Assembly (NCBI GenBank): GCA_038249305.1
Contig: JBBRWI010000160.1
Span: forward strand, 1-9,345
Direction of reading: 5' to 3'
From: Humitalea sp038249305
GTDB taxonomy: Bacteria > Pseudomonadota > Alphaproteobacteria > Acetobacterales > Acetobacteraceae
Length of the DNA stretch: 9,345 bases
Shown: positions 1 to 5,777 of the stretch, piece by piece
How positions within the stretch are numbered: position 1 is the stretch's first letter
How the letters are laid out: each line of letters opens with the position of its first letter
Notes under the pieces: generated by a model
What the model saw: the letters and a program-made list of their open reading frames with translations, nothing else
Database searches by the model: none
What the model was told of the DNA's origin: nothing
Position numbers and translations under genes: made by a program

Positions 1-1
1 C

Positions 2-85
2 GTCACTGCCTGGCATTTCCTGATCAACGACCCTGACCGCATCCGATCCGTCGGAACACGCGAATGGGCACGTGTCAGTGTCTAA
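2..85 (+). pseudogene. IS630-family transposase, C-terminal fragment
   Basis: An open frame enters from the left edge and ends at TAA 83-85, giving 27 residues that finish RSVGTREWARVSV. The ending AWxxLI...P.RI.S.GTREWA resembles the C-terminus of IS630-family (DDE, Tc1/mariner-like) transposases, which cut and paste the element into TA targets. Only the tail is inside the window, so I cannot say whether the gene is complete further left. The catalytic residues are not visible. It runs directly into IS3-family remnants on the opposite strand, so one element probably inserted into or beside the other. The family call rests on a short stretch and is moderate; the stop codon and frame are certain. 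Confidence 0.5.
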
Positions 86-106
86 GCGGATTGGTATTAT
101 GTCCAG

Positions 107-213
107 ATGCTGGGTTTGGACGTGTTTGGGTGGCGGTACCCTCGATGCCTATCCGCCGCAGCAGCGTCTACGACCTGCCGTGTGAGCGGCAACACATTGG
201 CGCGGTCGATCAT
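107..213 (-). pseudogene. IS3-family transposase OrfB remnant, internally deleted
   Basis: Reading the minus strand from ATG 213-211 gives MIDRANVLPLTRQ, the typical start of IS3-family OrfB (the DDE integrase-like half of the transposase). After that the sequence jumps to RRIGIE (about 162-145) and then, in another frame, to YRHPNTSKP (about 138-112). In intact relatives these motifs sit in the order MIDR...LTRQ, about 70 residues, RRMGIEAxYRxPNTSKP. The stretch between LTRQ and RRIGIE, which holds the N-terminal helical region, is therefore missing. A small further deletion breaks the frame, and nothing of the catalytic core remains. The element cannot make functional transposase. The left limit is approximate, because faint similarity (GHN) may continue to about position 90. 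Confidence 0.6.
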
Positions 214-523
214 CGCTTTGCGCTCGAGCCAAGCCGGCTTTGCTGAGCGAGCCGGATAAAAAATCCTTCTCCAGCGTCAGCTCCTCGATCTTCGCTTGCA
301 GCAGCTTCAGATCGACCACGGGCGAGGCCTCAGTGGCAGCGGGACCAGACCCGAACACGCCGGCCGCCCCCTCCTGCAACTGCCCCTTCCAGGCCGTGAT
401 CTGTTGCGGGTTCACATCAAACAGCTTGGCCAATTCGGCCAGCGTCTTCTCGCCCTTGCTGGCCGCCAGCGCCACCTTCGCCTTGAAATAAGGGCTGTGG
501 GTTCGTCTAGCCCGCTTCGTCAT
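149..523 (-). CDS. IS3-family transposase OrfA (helix-turn-helix subunit)
   Basis: OrfA of IS3 elements binds the terminal repeats and is fused to OrfB by programmed frameshifting. The first 90 or so of 124 residues match the family: MTKRARRTHSPYFKAKVALA, then GEKTLAELAKLFDVNPQQITAWK (helix-turn-helix, about residues 24-46), then a leucine-rich coiled coil around LKLLQAKIEELTLEKDFLSG (about 72-92) used for multimerisation. The tail after KAGLARAQ is not OrfA-like. It is the out-of-frame reading of the orfB start, running to TAG at 149. A GGAG Shine-Dalgarno lies a few bases upstream of the ATG (about 529-532), so the peptide could still be made. With OrfB destroyed, the element is immobile unless helped in trans. 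I did not find convincing terminal inverted repeats. Confidence 0.8.
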   Translation of the reverse strand: MTKRARRTHSPYFKAKVALAASKGEKTLAELAKLFDVNPQQITAWKGQLQEGAAGVFGSGPAATEASPVVDLKLLQAKIEELTLEKDFLSGSLSKAGLARAQSDDRPRQCVAAHTAGRRRCCGG

Positions 524-682
524 GCTCGCTCCGGATCCGCGGCACCATCGACGCTGTCAGGCAGGAAATCCACTTGTCGGGCTGTCCGAATTCCCAGAGC
601 TACCTTTCCCATAAATCAGACTCAGCCGACGCCGAAATCCCAGTTCAGGTTTAAGCGTTGCCCTGGCGTCCAACCTGCCCGC

Positions 683-712
683 TTGACCCGGACCGGTCGC
701 CAAGGCTACGAA
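683..712 (+). promoter_or_regulatory. Possible sigma-70 promoter of metZ
   Basis: TTGACC at 683-688 matches the -35 consensus in five of six bases. It is followed after 18 bases by TACGAA (707-712), a weak -10. Transcription would begin near 718-722, just upstream of the first riboswitch stem at 737. The position fits well; the -10 match is poor, so this is tentative. Confidence 0.35.
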
Positions 713-736
713 TACTTTGGTTGCATCATCATCTTC

Positions 737-829
737 CCTCGCGATTTGTCCGGCCAGCTTGCGGCGAGGTTCCCGTCCCGGGGGTGCGGTCCTTCACCGG
801 ATCGCTCAAAACAATCGCGCTAAACGGCC
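737..829 (+). ncRNA. SAM-II riboswitch candidate with inserted hairpin
   Basis: SAM-II aptamers bind S-adenosylmethionine and shut off methionine-synthesis genes, mostly in alphaproteobacteria. What is visible: stem P1 from CCTCGC 737-742 with GCGAGG 764-769; the conserved GATTTG directly after its 5' strand (743-748); CTTGC before its 3' strand (758-762); AAACAAT (809-815); and the hallmark GCTAAA (819-824) followed by GGCC (826-829). That GGCC can pair with GGCC 752-755 to close the pseudoknot. The linker between P1 and GCTAAA is long. It contains a 7-bp hairpin, 786-792 with 799-805 and loop TTCACC, resembling the extra loop-3 stem reported in some extended SAM-II RNAs. The next gene is metZ, a classic target pathway. 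The motif match is by eye; a covariance-model scan was not possible. Confidence 0.72.
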
Positions 830-830
830 T

Positions 831-858
831 CGTGTCCTCCCCCCGCACGGGAGACACG
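831..858 (+). promoter_or_regulatory. Hairpin between aptamer and metZ start
   Basis: CGTGTC 831-836 pairs with GACACG 853-858. After a one-base bulge the stem continues as TCCC 838-841 with GGGA 849-852, giving ten pairs around a seven-base loop. It begins one base after the riboswitch pseudoknot strand and ends 37 bases before the metZ ATG. There is no T-run after it, so it is not a standard intrinsic terminator. It may be part of the expression platform or a spacer that presents the start site. Its function is inferred only from position. Confidence 0.5.
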
Positions 859-895
859 TGTCCGGGCCGGCCATGTCCAGTCGTCAGGTTCCGCC

Positions 896-2239
896 ATGGC
901 CAAGCCCACCAAGATCTACCGCCCCGCGACGCAGCTGGTCCGCGGCGGCACCGACCGCACCGAACACGGCGAAACGTCGGAAGCCCTCTTCCTCACCTCC
1001 GGCTTCGTCTACGACACCGCCGCCCAGGCCGAGGCGACCTTCAAGAACGAGGTCCAGCACTACCAGTACAGCCGCTTCGGCAACCCCACCGTCACCATGC
1101 TGGAACAGCGGCTGACGGCGCTGGAGGGGGCGGACGCCTGCATCGCCACCGCGACCGGCATGGCCGCGGTCCACGCCTCGATGCTGTCGCAGCTCAAGAC
1201 CGGCGATCGCGTGGTCGCGGCCCGCGCGCTGTTCGGCTCCTGCCACTGGATCGTCTCCACCCTGCTGCCGCGCTACGGGATCGAGACGGAATTCGTCGAT
1301 GGCCACGACCTGAACCAATGGGCAGCGGCCTTCAAGAAGCCGTGCCGGATGGTGCTGCTGGAAACGCCGTCGAACCCGATGCTGGACCTGGTGGACCTGC
1401 GCGCCGTCTGCGACATGGCACACCAGGTCGGCGCGCTGGTCGTGGTGGACAATGTCTTCGCGACCCCGCTGTTGCAGCGGCCGATGCAGTTCGGCGCCGA
1501 TATCGTGGTCTATTCCGCGACCAAGCATTTCGACGGCCAGGGCCGGGTCCTGGGCGGCGCCGTCCTGGGCAACCAGAAGTGGATCGATGACGTGCTGCGC
1601 CCCTTCATCCGCAACACCGGCCCCTCGATAAGCCCGTTCAATGCCTGGACCATCCTCAAGGGGTTGGAGACGCTGCACCTGCGCGTCCCCGCCATGTGCC
1701 GCGGCGCCGCCGCCATCGCCGATTTCCTGGCCGAACGGGCGGAGGTCGCGCAGGTCCGCTACCCCTTCCGCCTCGACCACCCGCAACATGGCCTGGCCAA
1801 GAAGCAGATGGCCGCGGGCGGCACCCTCGTCACCTTCGACGTGAAGGGTGGCAAGGAGGCTGCCTTCCGCGTGCTGGACGCGCTGGCGCTGATCGACATT
1901 TCCAACAACCTCGGCGATGCGAAAAGCCTGGTCACCCACCCGGCCACCACCACCCACATGCGGGTGGGGGCGGAGGAACGCGCGCGGCTGGGCATTTCCG
2001 ACGGCAGCGTGCGGCTGTCGGTCGGGCTTGAGGATGTGTCGGACCTGATCGAGGATCTGGCCGCCGCCCTCGACGCCGCCGAAGCGCCAAAAGCCCGGCG
2101 CCGCGCCACGCCCGAGCCCGTCGCGGTGGCCGAACCACCAAAACCTGCGCGCACGGCGCCGAAGCCGCGCGAGGCCGAGCTTTTCGCCGATGCGATGCGC
2201 GACCTGTTCCGCGAATTGCAGCCCACCGGCGAAAAATGA
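896..2239 (+). CDS. metZ: O-succinylhomoserine sulfhydrylase (MetZ)
   Basis: This PLP enzyme of the Cys/Met metabolism fold makes homocysteine directly from O-succinylhomoserine and sulfide in the cytoplasm, bypassing cystathionine. Diagnostic features are YSRFGNPT (about residues 61-68, phosphate clamp), the strand VVVDNVFATP containing the PLP-contacting Asp, and SATKHFDGQGRVLGG with the Schiff-base Lys at residue 210. The GQGRxLGG form is typical of MetZ rather than MetB or MetC. The C-terminal domain ends in RLSVGLEDVSDLIEDL. Residues 397-447 are an extra Pro/Ala/Arg-rich tail ending in a predicted amphipathic helix (AELFADAMRDLFRELQ), unusual because relatives normally stop near residue 395. 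The ATG at 896 has a CAGG seven bases upstream. A SAM-II-like leader precedes it, so repression by S-adenosylmethionine is likely. Its stop overlaps the next start (ATGA). Confidence 0.93.
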   Translation: MAKPTKIYRPATQLVRGGTDRTEHGETSEALFLTSGFVYDTAAQAEATFKNEVQHYQYSRFGNPTVTMLEQRLTALEGADACIATATGMAAVHASMLSQLKTGDRVVAARALFGSCHWIVSTLLPRYGIETEFVDGHDLNQWAAAFKKPCRMVLLETPSNPMLDLVDLRAVCDMAHQVGALVVVDNVFATPLLQRPMQFGADIVVYSATKHFDGQGRVLGGAVLGNQKWIDDVLRPFIRNTGPSISPFNAWTILKGLETLHLRVPAMCRGAAAIADFLAERAEVAQVRYPFRLDHPQHGLAKKQMAAGGTLVTFDVKGGKEAAFRVLDALALIDISNNLGDAKSLVTHPATTTHMRVGAEERARLGISDGSVRLSVGLEDVSDLIEDLAAALDAAEAPKARRRATPEPVAVAEPPKPARTAPKPREAELFADAMRDLFRELQPTGEK

Positions 2240-2843
2240 CCTTCGCCATCTGGGCCGCCTTCTGCGCCGCGGCCATCACCATGCTGGTGATCCCGGGCCC
2301 GACGATCCTGCTGGTGATCGGCCAATCCCTGGGGGTCGCCACTGGGCGTTGGCGGCGGGTGCTGCCGCTGGTGGCCGGGGTCGCGGCTGGCGATGCGCTG
2401 GCGATGACCGTGTCGCTGGCGGGCCTCGGGGCGGTGCTCGCGGCCTCGGCGACCGCGTTTACCGTGCTGAAATGGGTGGGGGCCGCCTATCTGGTTTGGC
2501 TGGGGGTCACGCTGTGGCGGGCGCCGGTGGGTGCCGCCGCACCGATGCGGGGCGCGCGGCGCGGCAAGCCTTTGTGGTAACGGCGCTTAACCCCAAGGGC
2601 ATCGCCTTCTTCACTGCCTTCGTGCCGCAATTCCTGGATGCGACGCAGCCCTTCGTGCCGCAGGCGACGGTCCTGATCGTGACCTTCGTCATCCTGGGGG
2701 CGATCAACGCCGGGGCCTATGCGCTGCTCGCCGGGCGGCTGTCGGGCGCGGTCCGACAGCCCGCGATGCGGCGGGGGTTCAACCGGTTGGGCGGCGGCGT
2801 GCTGATCGCGGCCGGGGTGGCGACGGCGGCGCTGCGGCGCTGA
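2236..2843 (+). pseudogene. LysE/RhtB-family amino-acid exporter, frameshifted
   Basis: LysE/RhtB proteins are small inner-membrane exporters of amino acids such as lysine, homoserine or threonine. The first part, from the ATG overlapping the metZ stop, shows the family start: MTFAIWAAFCAAAITMLVIPGPTILLVIGQ with the IPGP motif, then hydrophobic segments up to YLVWLGVTLWRAP. It stops at TAA 2578-2580. The second half continues in another frame: RQAFVVTALNPKGIAFFTAF with the family LNPKG motif, FVPQF, and two more membrane segments to TGA 2841-2843. The frame changes near the GC-rich run at 2551-2564. The span of 608 bases is one short of 203 codons, and 202 residues is the normal family length, so a single base appears lost. 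Either the gene is a recent pseudogene or the read is wrong. Overlap with metZ suggests translational coupling and possibly export of homoserine-type compounds, but the substrate is not shown. Confidence 0.82.
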
Positions 2844-2855
2844 CCCCGCCTCGCC

Positions 2856-3854
2856 TCAGCCAAAGATATCCGCCGGGCACGCGGCCCGCAGCCCATCGCC
2901 CAGATCCCGCCCGATCCGCGTCGCGTCGGCGGCATCGCCCCGCGCCGATCGCTTCAGCAGGAACGACCCATCGGGCCTGGCGACCAGCCCGGTCAGATGC
3001 AGGCTGCCGTCCGGCAACAGCCGCGCATGGCCCCCGATCGGGGTACGGCACGACCCATCCAGCGCCGCCAGCATCGCCCGTTCCGCCTGGGAGACGGCGG
3101 CGGCGTCCCGGTCCTCGATCCCGCTCAGCAGTTCCAGCAATTCGCCGTCGGCGGCGCGGCAGGTGACGCCGACGATGCCCTGGCCGGCGGCGGGGACCAT
3201 CGCCTCGGGGTCGAGCACCAGCGATGCCTCGGCCTCCAACCCCAGCCGGCGAAGGCCGGCCAAGGCCAGCAACGTCGCATCGAAGCCACCGGCGCGAACT
3301 TTGGCCAGCCTGCTTTGCACATTGCCGCGGATCAGCCCGACGGTCAGGTCGGGGCGCGCGGCCAGCACCTGTGCCTGGCGGCGCAGGCTGCCGGTGCCAA
3401 TGGTGGCCCCGACCGGCAGACAGGCGTAGGGATCGGCCGGGTCGGGCTGGCCGCAGCCGGCGCCTAGGACCAGCGCATCGCGCGCATCCTCGCGCTTCAG
3501 CGTGCAGGCCAACACGATGCCGGGCGGCATCTCGGTTTCCAGGTCCTTCAGGCTATGGACGGCAAAATCGACCCGCCCATCCAGCAGCGCCTCGTGGATT
3601 TCCTTCGCGAACAGGCCCTTGCCGCCGATATCGGCCAGGCGCTGGTCCTGAATCTGGTCGCCCGACGTGGCGATCACGTGTTCCTCGAACGCGCCCGCCG
3701 CGCGCAGCACCGGGCAGAAGCCGGTGATGATCTCCAGGAAATGCCGCGTCTGCCAAAGCGCCAGCGGCGACCCGCGAGTGCCGACGCGCAGCGGCAGGCC
3801 GCGCGCATGGACCGGCGTAAGCCGGCCGGGGATCAGGGAGTGGCCAGATGACAT
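2856..3854 (-). CDS. hemC: Hydroxymethylbilane synthase (porphobilinogen deaminase)
   Basis: HemC joins four porphobilinogens into hydroxymethylbilane in heme and corrinoid synthesis, in the cytosol. Key motifs in order are RVGTRGSPLALWQT, IGGKGLFAKEI, VDFAVHSLKDLE with the catalytic Asp, GTGSLRRQAQ and IRGNVQSRLAKV (substrate-binding arginines), AAGQGIVGV, and LDGSCRTPIGG. The Cys of the last motif (residue 269 from this start) carries the dipyrromethane cofactor. From the ATG at 3854 the protein is 332 residues, slightly longer than usual at the N-terminus. An alternative in-frame TTG at 3884 adds ten residues and has a strong Shine-Dalgarno on the minus strand, GGGGTGATC at 3898-3890, whereas the ATG has none close by. 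Either start overlaps the divergent tsaD start. It converges on the exporter remnant with only 12 bases between the stops. Confidence 0.95.
   Translation of the reverse strand: MSSGHSLIPGRLTPVHARGLPLRVGTRGSPLALWQTRHFLEIITGFCPVLRAAGAFEEHVIATSGDQIQDQRLADIGGKGLFAKEIHEALLDGRVDFAVHSLKDLETEMPPGIVLACTLKREDARDALVLGAGCGQPDPADPYACLPVGATIGTGSLRRQAQVLAARPDLTVGLIRGNVQSRLAKVRAGGFDATLLALAGLRRLGLEAEASLVLDPEAMVPAAGQGIVGVTCRAADGELLELLSGIEDRDAAAVSQAERAMLAALDGSCRTPIGGHARLLPDGSLHLTGLVARPDGSFLLKRSARGDAADATRIGRDLGDGLRAACPADIFG
3835..3840 (+). promoter_or_regulatory. Ribosome binding site deciding the tsaD start
   Basis: AGGGAG lies seven bases before ATG 3848. It favours this ATG over the downstream in-frame GTG at 3878, which has no Shine-Dalgarno. 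The site lies inside the 5' part of hemC on the other strand. Confidence 0.6.
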
Positions 3855-4912
3855 GGCGGCGTCATAGAACCCTGCCCGTGGCAAGCATAGATCACCCCGT
3901 CCTCGGTATCGAAAGCAGTTGCGACGAAACCGCCGCCGCCGTCCTGGCGCCGGACGGGACCATCCTGGCCGAGGTGGTGCGCTCCCAACTCGCCGAACAC
4001 GCGGCCTTTGGCGGCGTCGTGCCGGAAATCGCGGCGCGCGCGCATCTGGCCCACCTGCCGGCCCTGGTCGCGCGGGTGCTGGCCGAGGCCGGGATCGGCC
4101 CCGGCGACCTCGGCGGGATCGCTGCGACCTCCGGCCCCGGGCTGATCGGCGGGCTGGTGGTCGGCGCCAGCTTCGCCAAGGGCATGGCGCTCGCCATCCA
4201 AAAGCCCTTCGTCGCTGTGAACCACCTGGAGGCGCATGCGCTGACGCCGCGCCTGCCCAGCCTTGGTGACGCGCCCGCCTTTCCCTATCTTTTGCTGCTG
4301 CTGTCGGGCGGGCATTGCCAATGCGTCGCGGTCGAGGCGCTGGGCCGGTATCGTCGCCTGGGCACCACCCTTGATGACGCGGTCGGCGAGGCCTTCGACA
4401 AATCGGCCAAGATGCTGGGCCTCGGCTGGCCCGGCGGGCCGGCGCTGGAGCGGCTGGCGGCGGCCGGCGATGCGCGGCGGGCGCCGCTGCCGCGGCCGCT
4501 GTTCGGGCGGGCGGGATGCGATTTTTCCTTCTCCGGACTCAAGACCGCCGTGGCCCAGAAAGCCGCGAAGGCTGCCAGCGACGAGGACCGCGCCGACCTG
4601 GCGGCGGGCTTCCAGGCGGCCGTCGCCGCGGTGCTGGCCGACCGCGCGGCACACGCGCTGGCGATGATGGATCGCCCGACCGCGCTGGTGGTCGCCGGCG
4701 GCGTCGCCGCCAATGCGGCGGTCCGGGTGGCGCTGGCCCAGGTCGCGGCGCGGCACAGCCTGCCGCTGGTGGCGCCGCCGATCCGGCTATGCACCGACAA
4801 TGCGGTGATGGTCGCCTGGGCCGGGATCGAACGGCTGCGCGCGGGCGGGCGGGATGCGGTCGGCCACGCGCCGCGCCCGCGCTGGCCACTGGACACGCTG
4901 GCGCCGCCCTGA
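3848..4912 (+). CDS. tsaD: tRNA t6A37 threonylcarbamoyltransferase TsaD
   Basis: TsaD (formerly Gcp/YgjD) transfers threonylcarbamoyl from TC-AMP to A37 of ANN-decoding tRNAs, working with TsaB and TsaE; it is normally essential. The 354 residues carry the full Kae1/TsaD signature: VLGIESSCDETAAAVL, HAAFGGVVPEIAARAHL, TSGPGLIGGLVVGASFAKG, NHLEAHAL with the HxxxH metal ligands, LLLLLSGGHC, DDAVGEAFDKSAKMLGL, FSFSGLKTAV, VVAGGVAANAAVR, and LCTDNAVMVAWAG with the metal-binding Asp. The chosen ATG has a good AGGGAG site. The first ten residues (MTWRRHRTLP) are not conserved, so the GTG at 3878 remains possible. It is divergent from hemC with overlapping 5' ends and lies 37 bases upstream of rlmJ, probably as first gene of tsaD-rlmJ-gpsA. 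Confidence 0.96.
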   Translation: MTWRRHRTLPVASIDHPVLGIESSCDETAAAVLAPDGTILAEVVRSQLAEHAAFGGVVPEIAARAHLAHLPALVARVLAEAGIGPGDLGGIAATSGPGLIGGLVVGASFAKGMALAIQKPFVAVNHLEAHALTPRLPSLGDAPAFPYLLLLLSGGHCQCVAVEALGRYRRLGTTLDDAVGEAFDKSAKMLGLGWPGGPALERLAAAGDARRAPLPRPLFGRAGCDFSFSGLKTAVAQKAAKAASDEDRADLAAGFQAAVAAVLADRAAHALAMMDRPTALVVAGGVAANAAVRVALAQVAARHSLPLVAPPIRLCTDNAVMVAWAGIERLRAGGRDAVGHAPRPRWPLDTLAPP

Positions 4913-4949
4913 CCTTGCATCGCGGCGCCCGGCCCCCGACAAGGCGTGG

Positions 4950-5777
4950 GTGAACTATCGCCATGCCTTCCATGCTGGAAATTTTGCGGACTGCGTCAAG
5001 CATGCGGCGCTCTACGCGCTGGTCGATGCGCTGCTGAAAAAACCTGCGCCGTTTGCGGTGCTCGACACCCATGCCGGGCGCGGGCGCTACGATCTGTCGT
5101 CGGATGAGGCGCGGCGCACCGGCGAATGGCAGGCGGGGATCGGCCGGCTGCTGGAGATATCGGACGGACCCCTCGCCCCCTGGGTCGCCGCGATGAACGC
5201 GGCCGGGGCGCCCGCGACCTATCCGGGGTCGCCCTTGCAGATCCGCGACCGGCTGCGCGCCCACGACCGTCTGCTGGCCTGCGAGTTGCACCCCGAGGAC
5301 CATGCCGCACTCGCCGCCCTGTTCCGCCGCGACCCGCAGGTCGCCATCCACAAGCGCGACGCCTGGGAAGCACTGCGCGCCCTTACCCCGTTTCCCGAAC
5401 GCCGGGGCCTCGTGCTGATCGACCCGCCGTTCGAGGATCCGGGCGAATTCGACCGCCTGGCGACCGGCCTGGCGCTGGTCCACCAGCGCTTCCGCGCCGC
5501 CATCCAGGCCGCCTGGTATCCGATCAAGCACCGCGCGCCGGTGCGGGCCTTCCACACCGCCTTGGCCGACAGCGACCTGCGCGACGTGCTGGATTGCCAG
5601 TTGTGGCTGCGGGAGCCGACCGATGCCGACCGGCTGAACGGCTGCGGGATGGTGATCGTTAATCCGCCCTGGGGCTTTGCCGAGGAAGCCGCCGACCTCT
5701 TGGCCGCCCTGCTCACCCGGCTGGGCAATGGGGAGGCCGGGCAAGGCTGCGCCGTCACCGTGCTGGTGCCTGAATAG
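4950..5777 (+). CDS. rlmJ: 23S rRNA m6A2030 methyltransferase RlmJ
   Basis: RlmJ methylates N6 of A2030 in 23S rRNA using S-adenosylmethionine. The protein opens with the family hallmark NYRHAFHAGNFADCVKHAAL. The SAM-binding loop is LDTHAGRGRYDL (about residues 37-48), and the catalytic motif is DPPF at residues 158-161, equivalent to DPPY in the E. coli enzyme. Length is 275 residues against about 280 in E. coli. The start is GTG 4950, because the conserved NYRHAFHAGN begins exactly there and AAGG (4941-4944) lies five bases upstream; longer readings from 4854 would overlap tsaD with non-conserved sequence. The TAG stop is immediately followed by the gpsA ATG, which suggests co-translation. 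Confidence 0.93.
   Translation: MNYRHAFHAGNFADCVKHAALYALVDALLKKPAPFAVLDTHAGRGRYDLSSDEARRTGEWQAGIGRLLEISDGPLAPWVAAMNAAGAPATYPGSPLQIRDRLRAHDRLLACELHPEDHAALAALFRRDPQVAIHKRDAWEALRALTPFPERRGLVLIDPPFEDPGEFDRLATGLALVHQRFRAAIQAAWYPIKHRAPVRAFHTALADSDLRDVLDCQLWLREPTDADRLNGCGMVIVNPPWGFAEEAADLLAALLTRLGNGEAGQGCAVTVLVPE

Larger units (their letters stand above)
524..895. other. Non-coding stretch between IS remnant and metZ
   Basis: No reading frame here looks like a gene. The left part (524 to about 620) is probably the untranslated end of the IS3 element, but its boundary repeat cannot be fixed from this sequence alone. The right part carries a possible promoter (683-712), a SAM-II riboswitch candidate (737-829) and a strong hairpin (831-858) before the metZ start. 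An ATG at 873 is out of frame with metZ and opens no recognisable protein. Confidence 0.6.

Noticed and set aside
658..1590. Plus-strand open frame starting inside the metZ leader
   Set aside because: It runs through the riboswitch candidate and then out of frame over metZ with an Arg-rich translation. The metZ frame has all the family motifs.
884..1957. Minus-strand open frame of 357 codons opposite metZ
   Set aside because: Low-complexity Gly/Arg/Gln-rich translation with no motif, fully overlapping the well-supported metZ.
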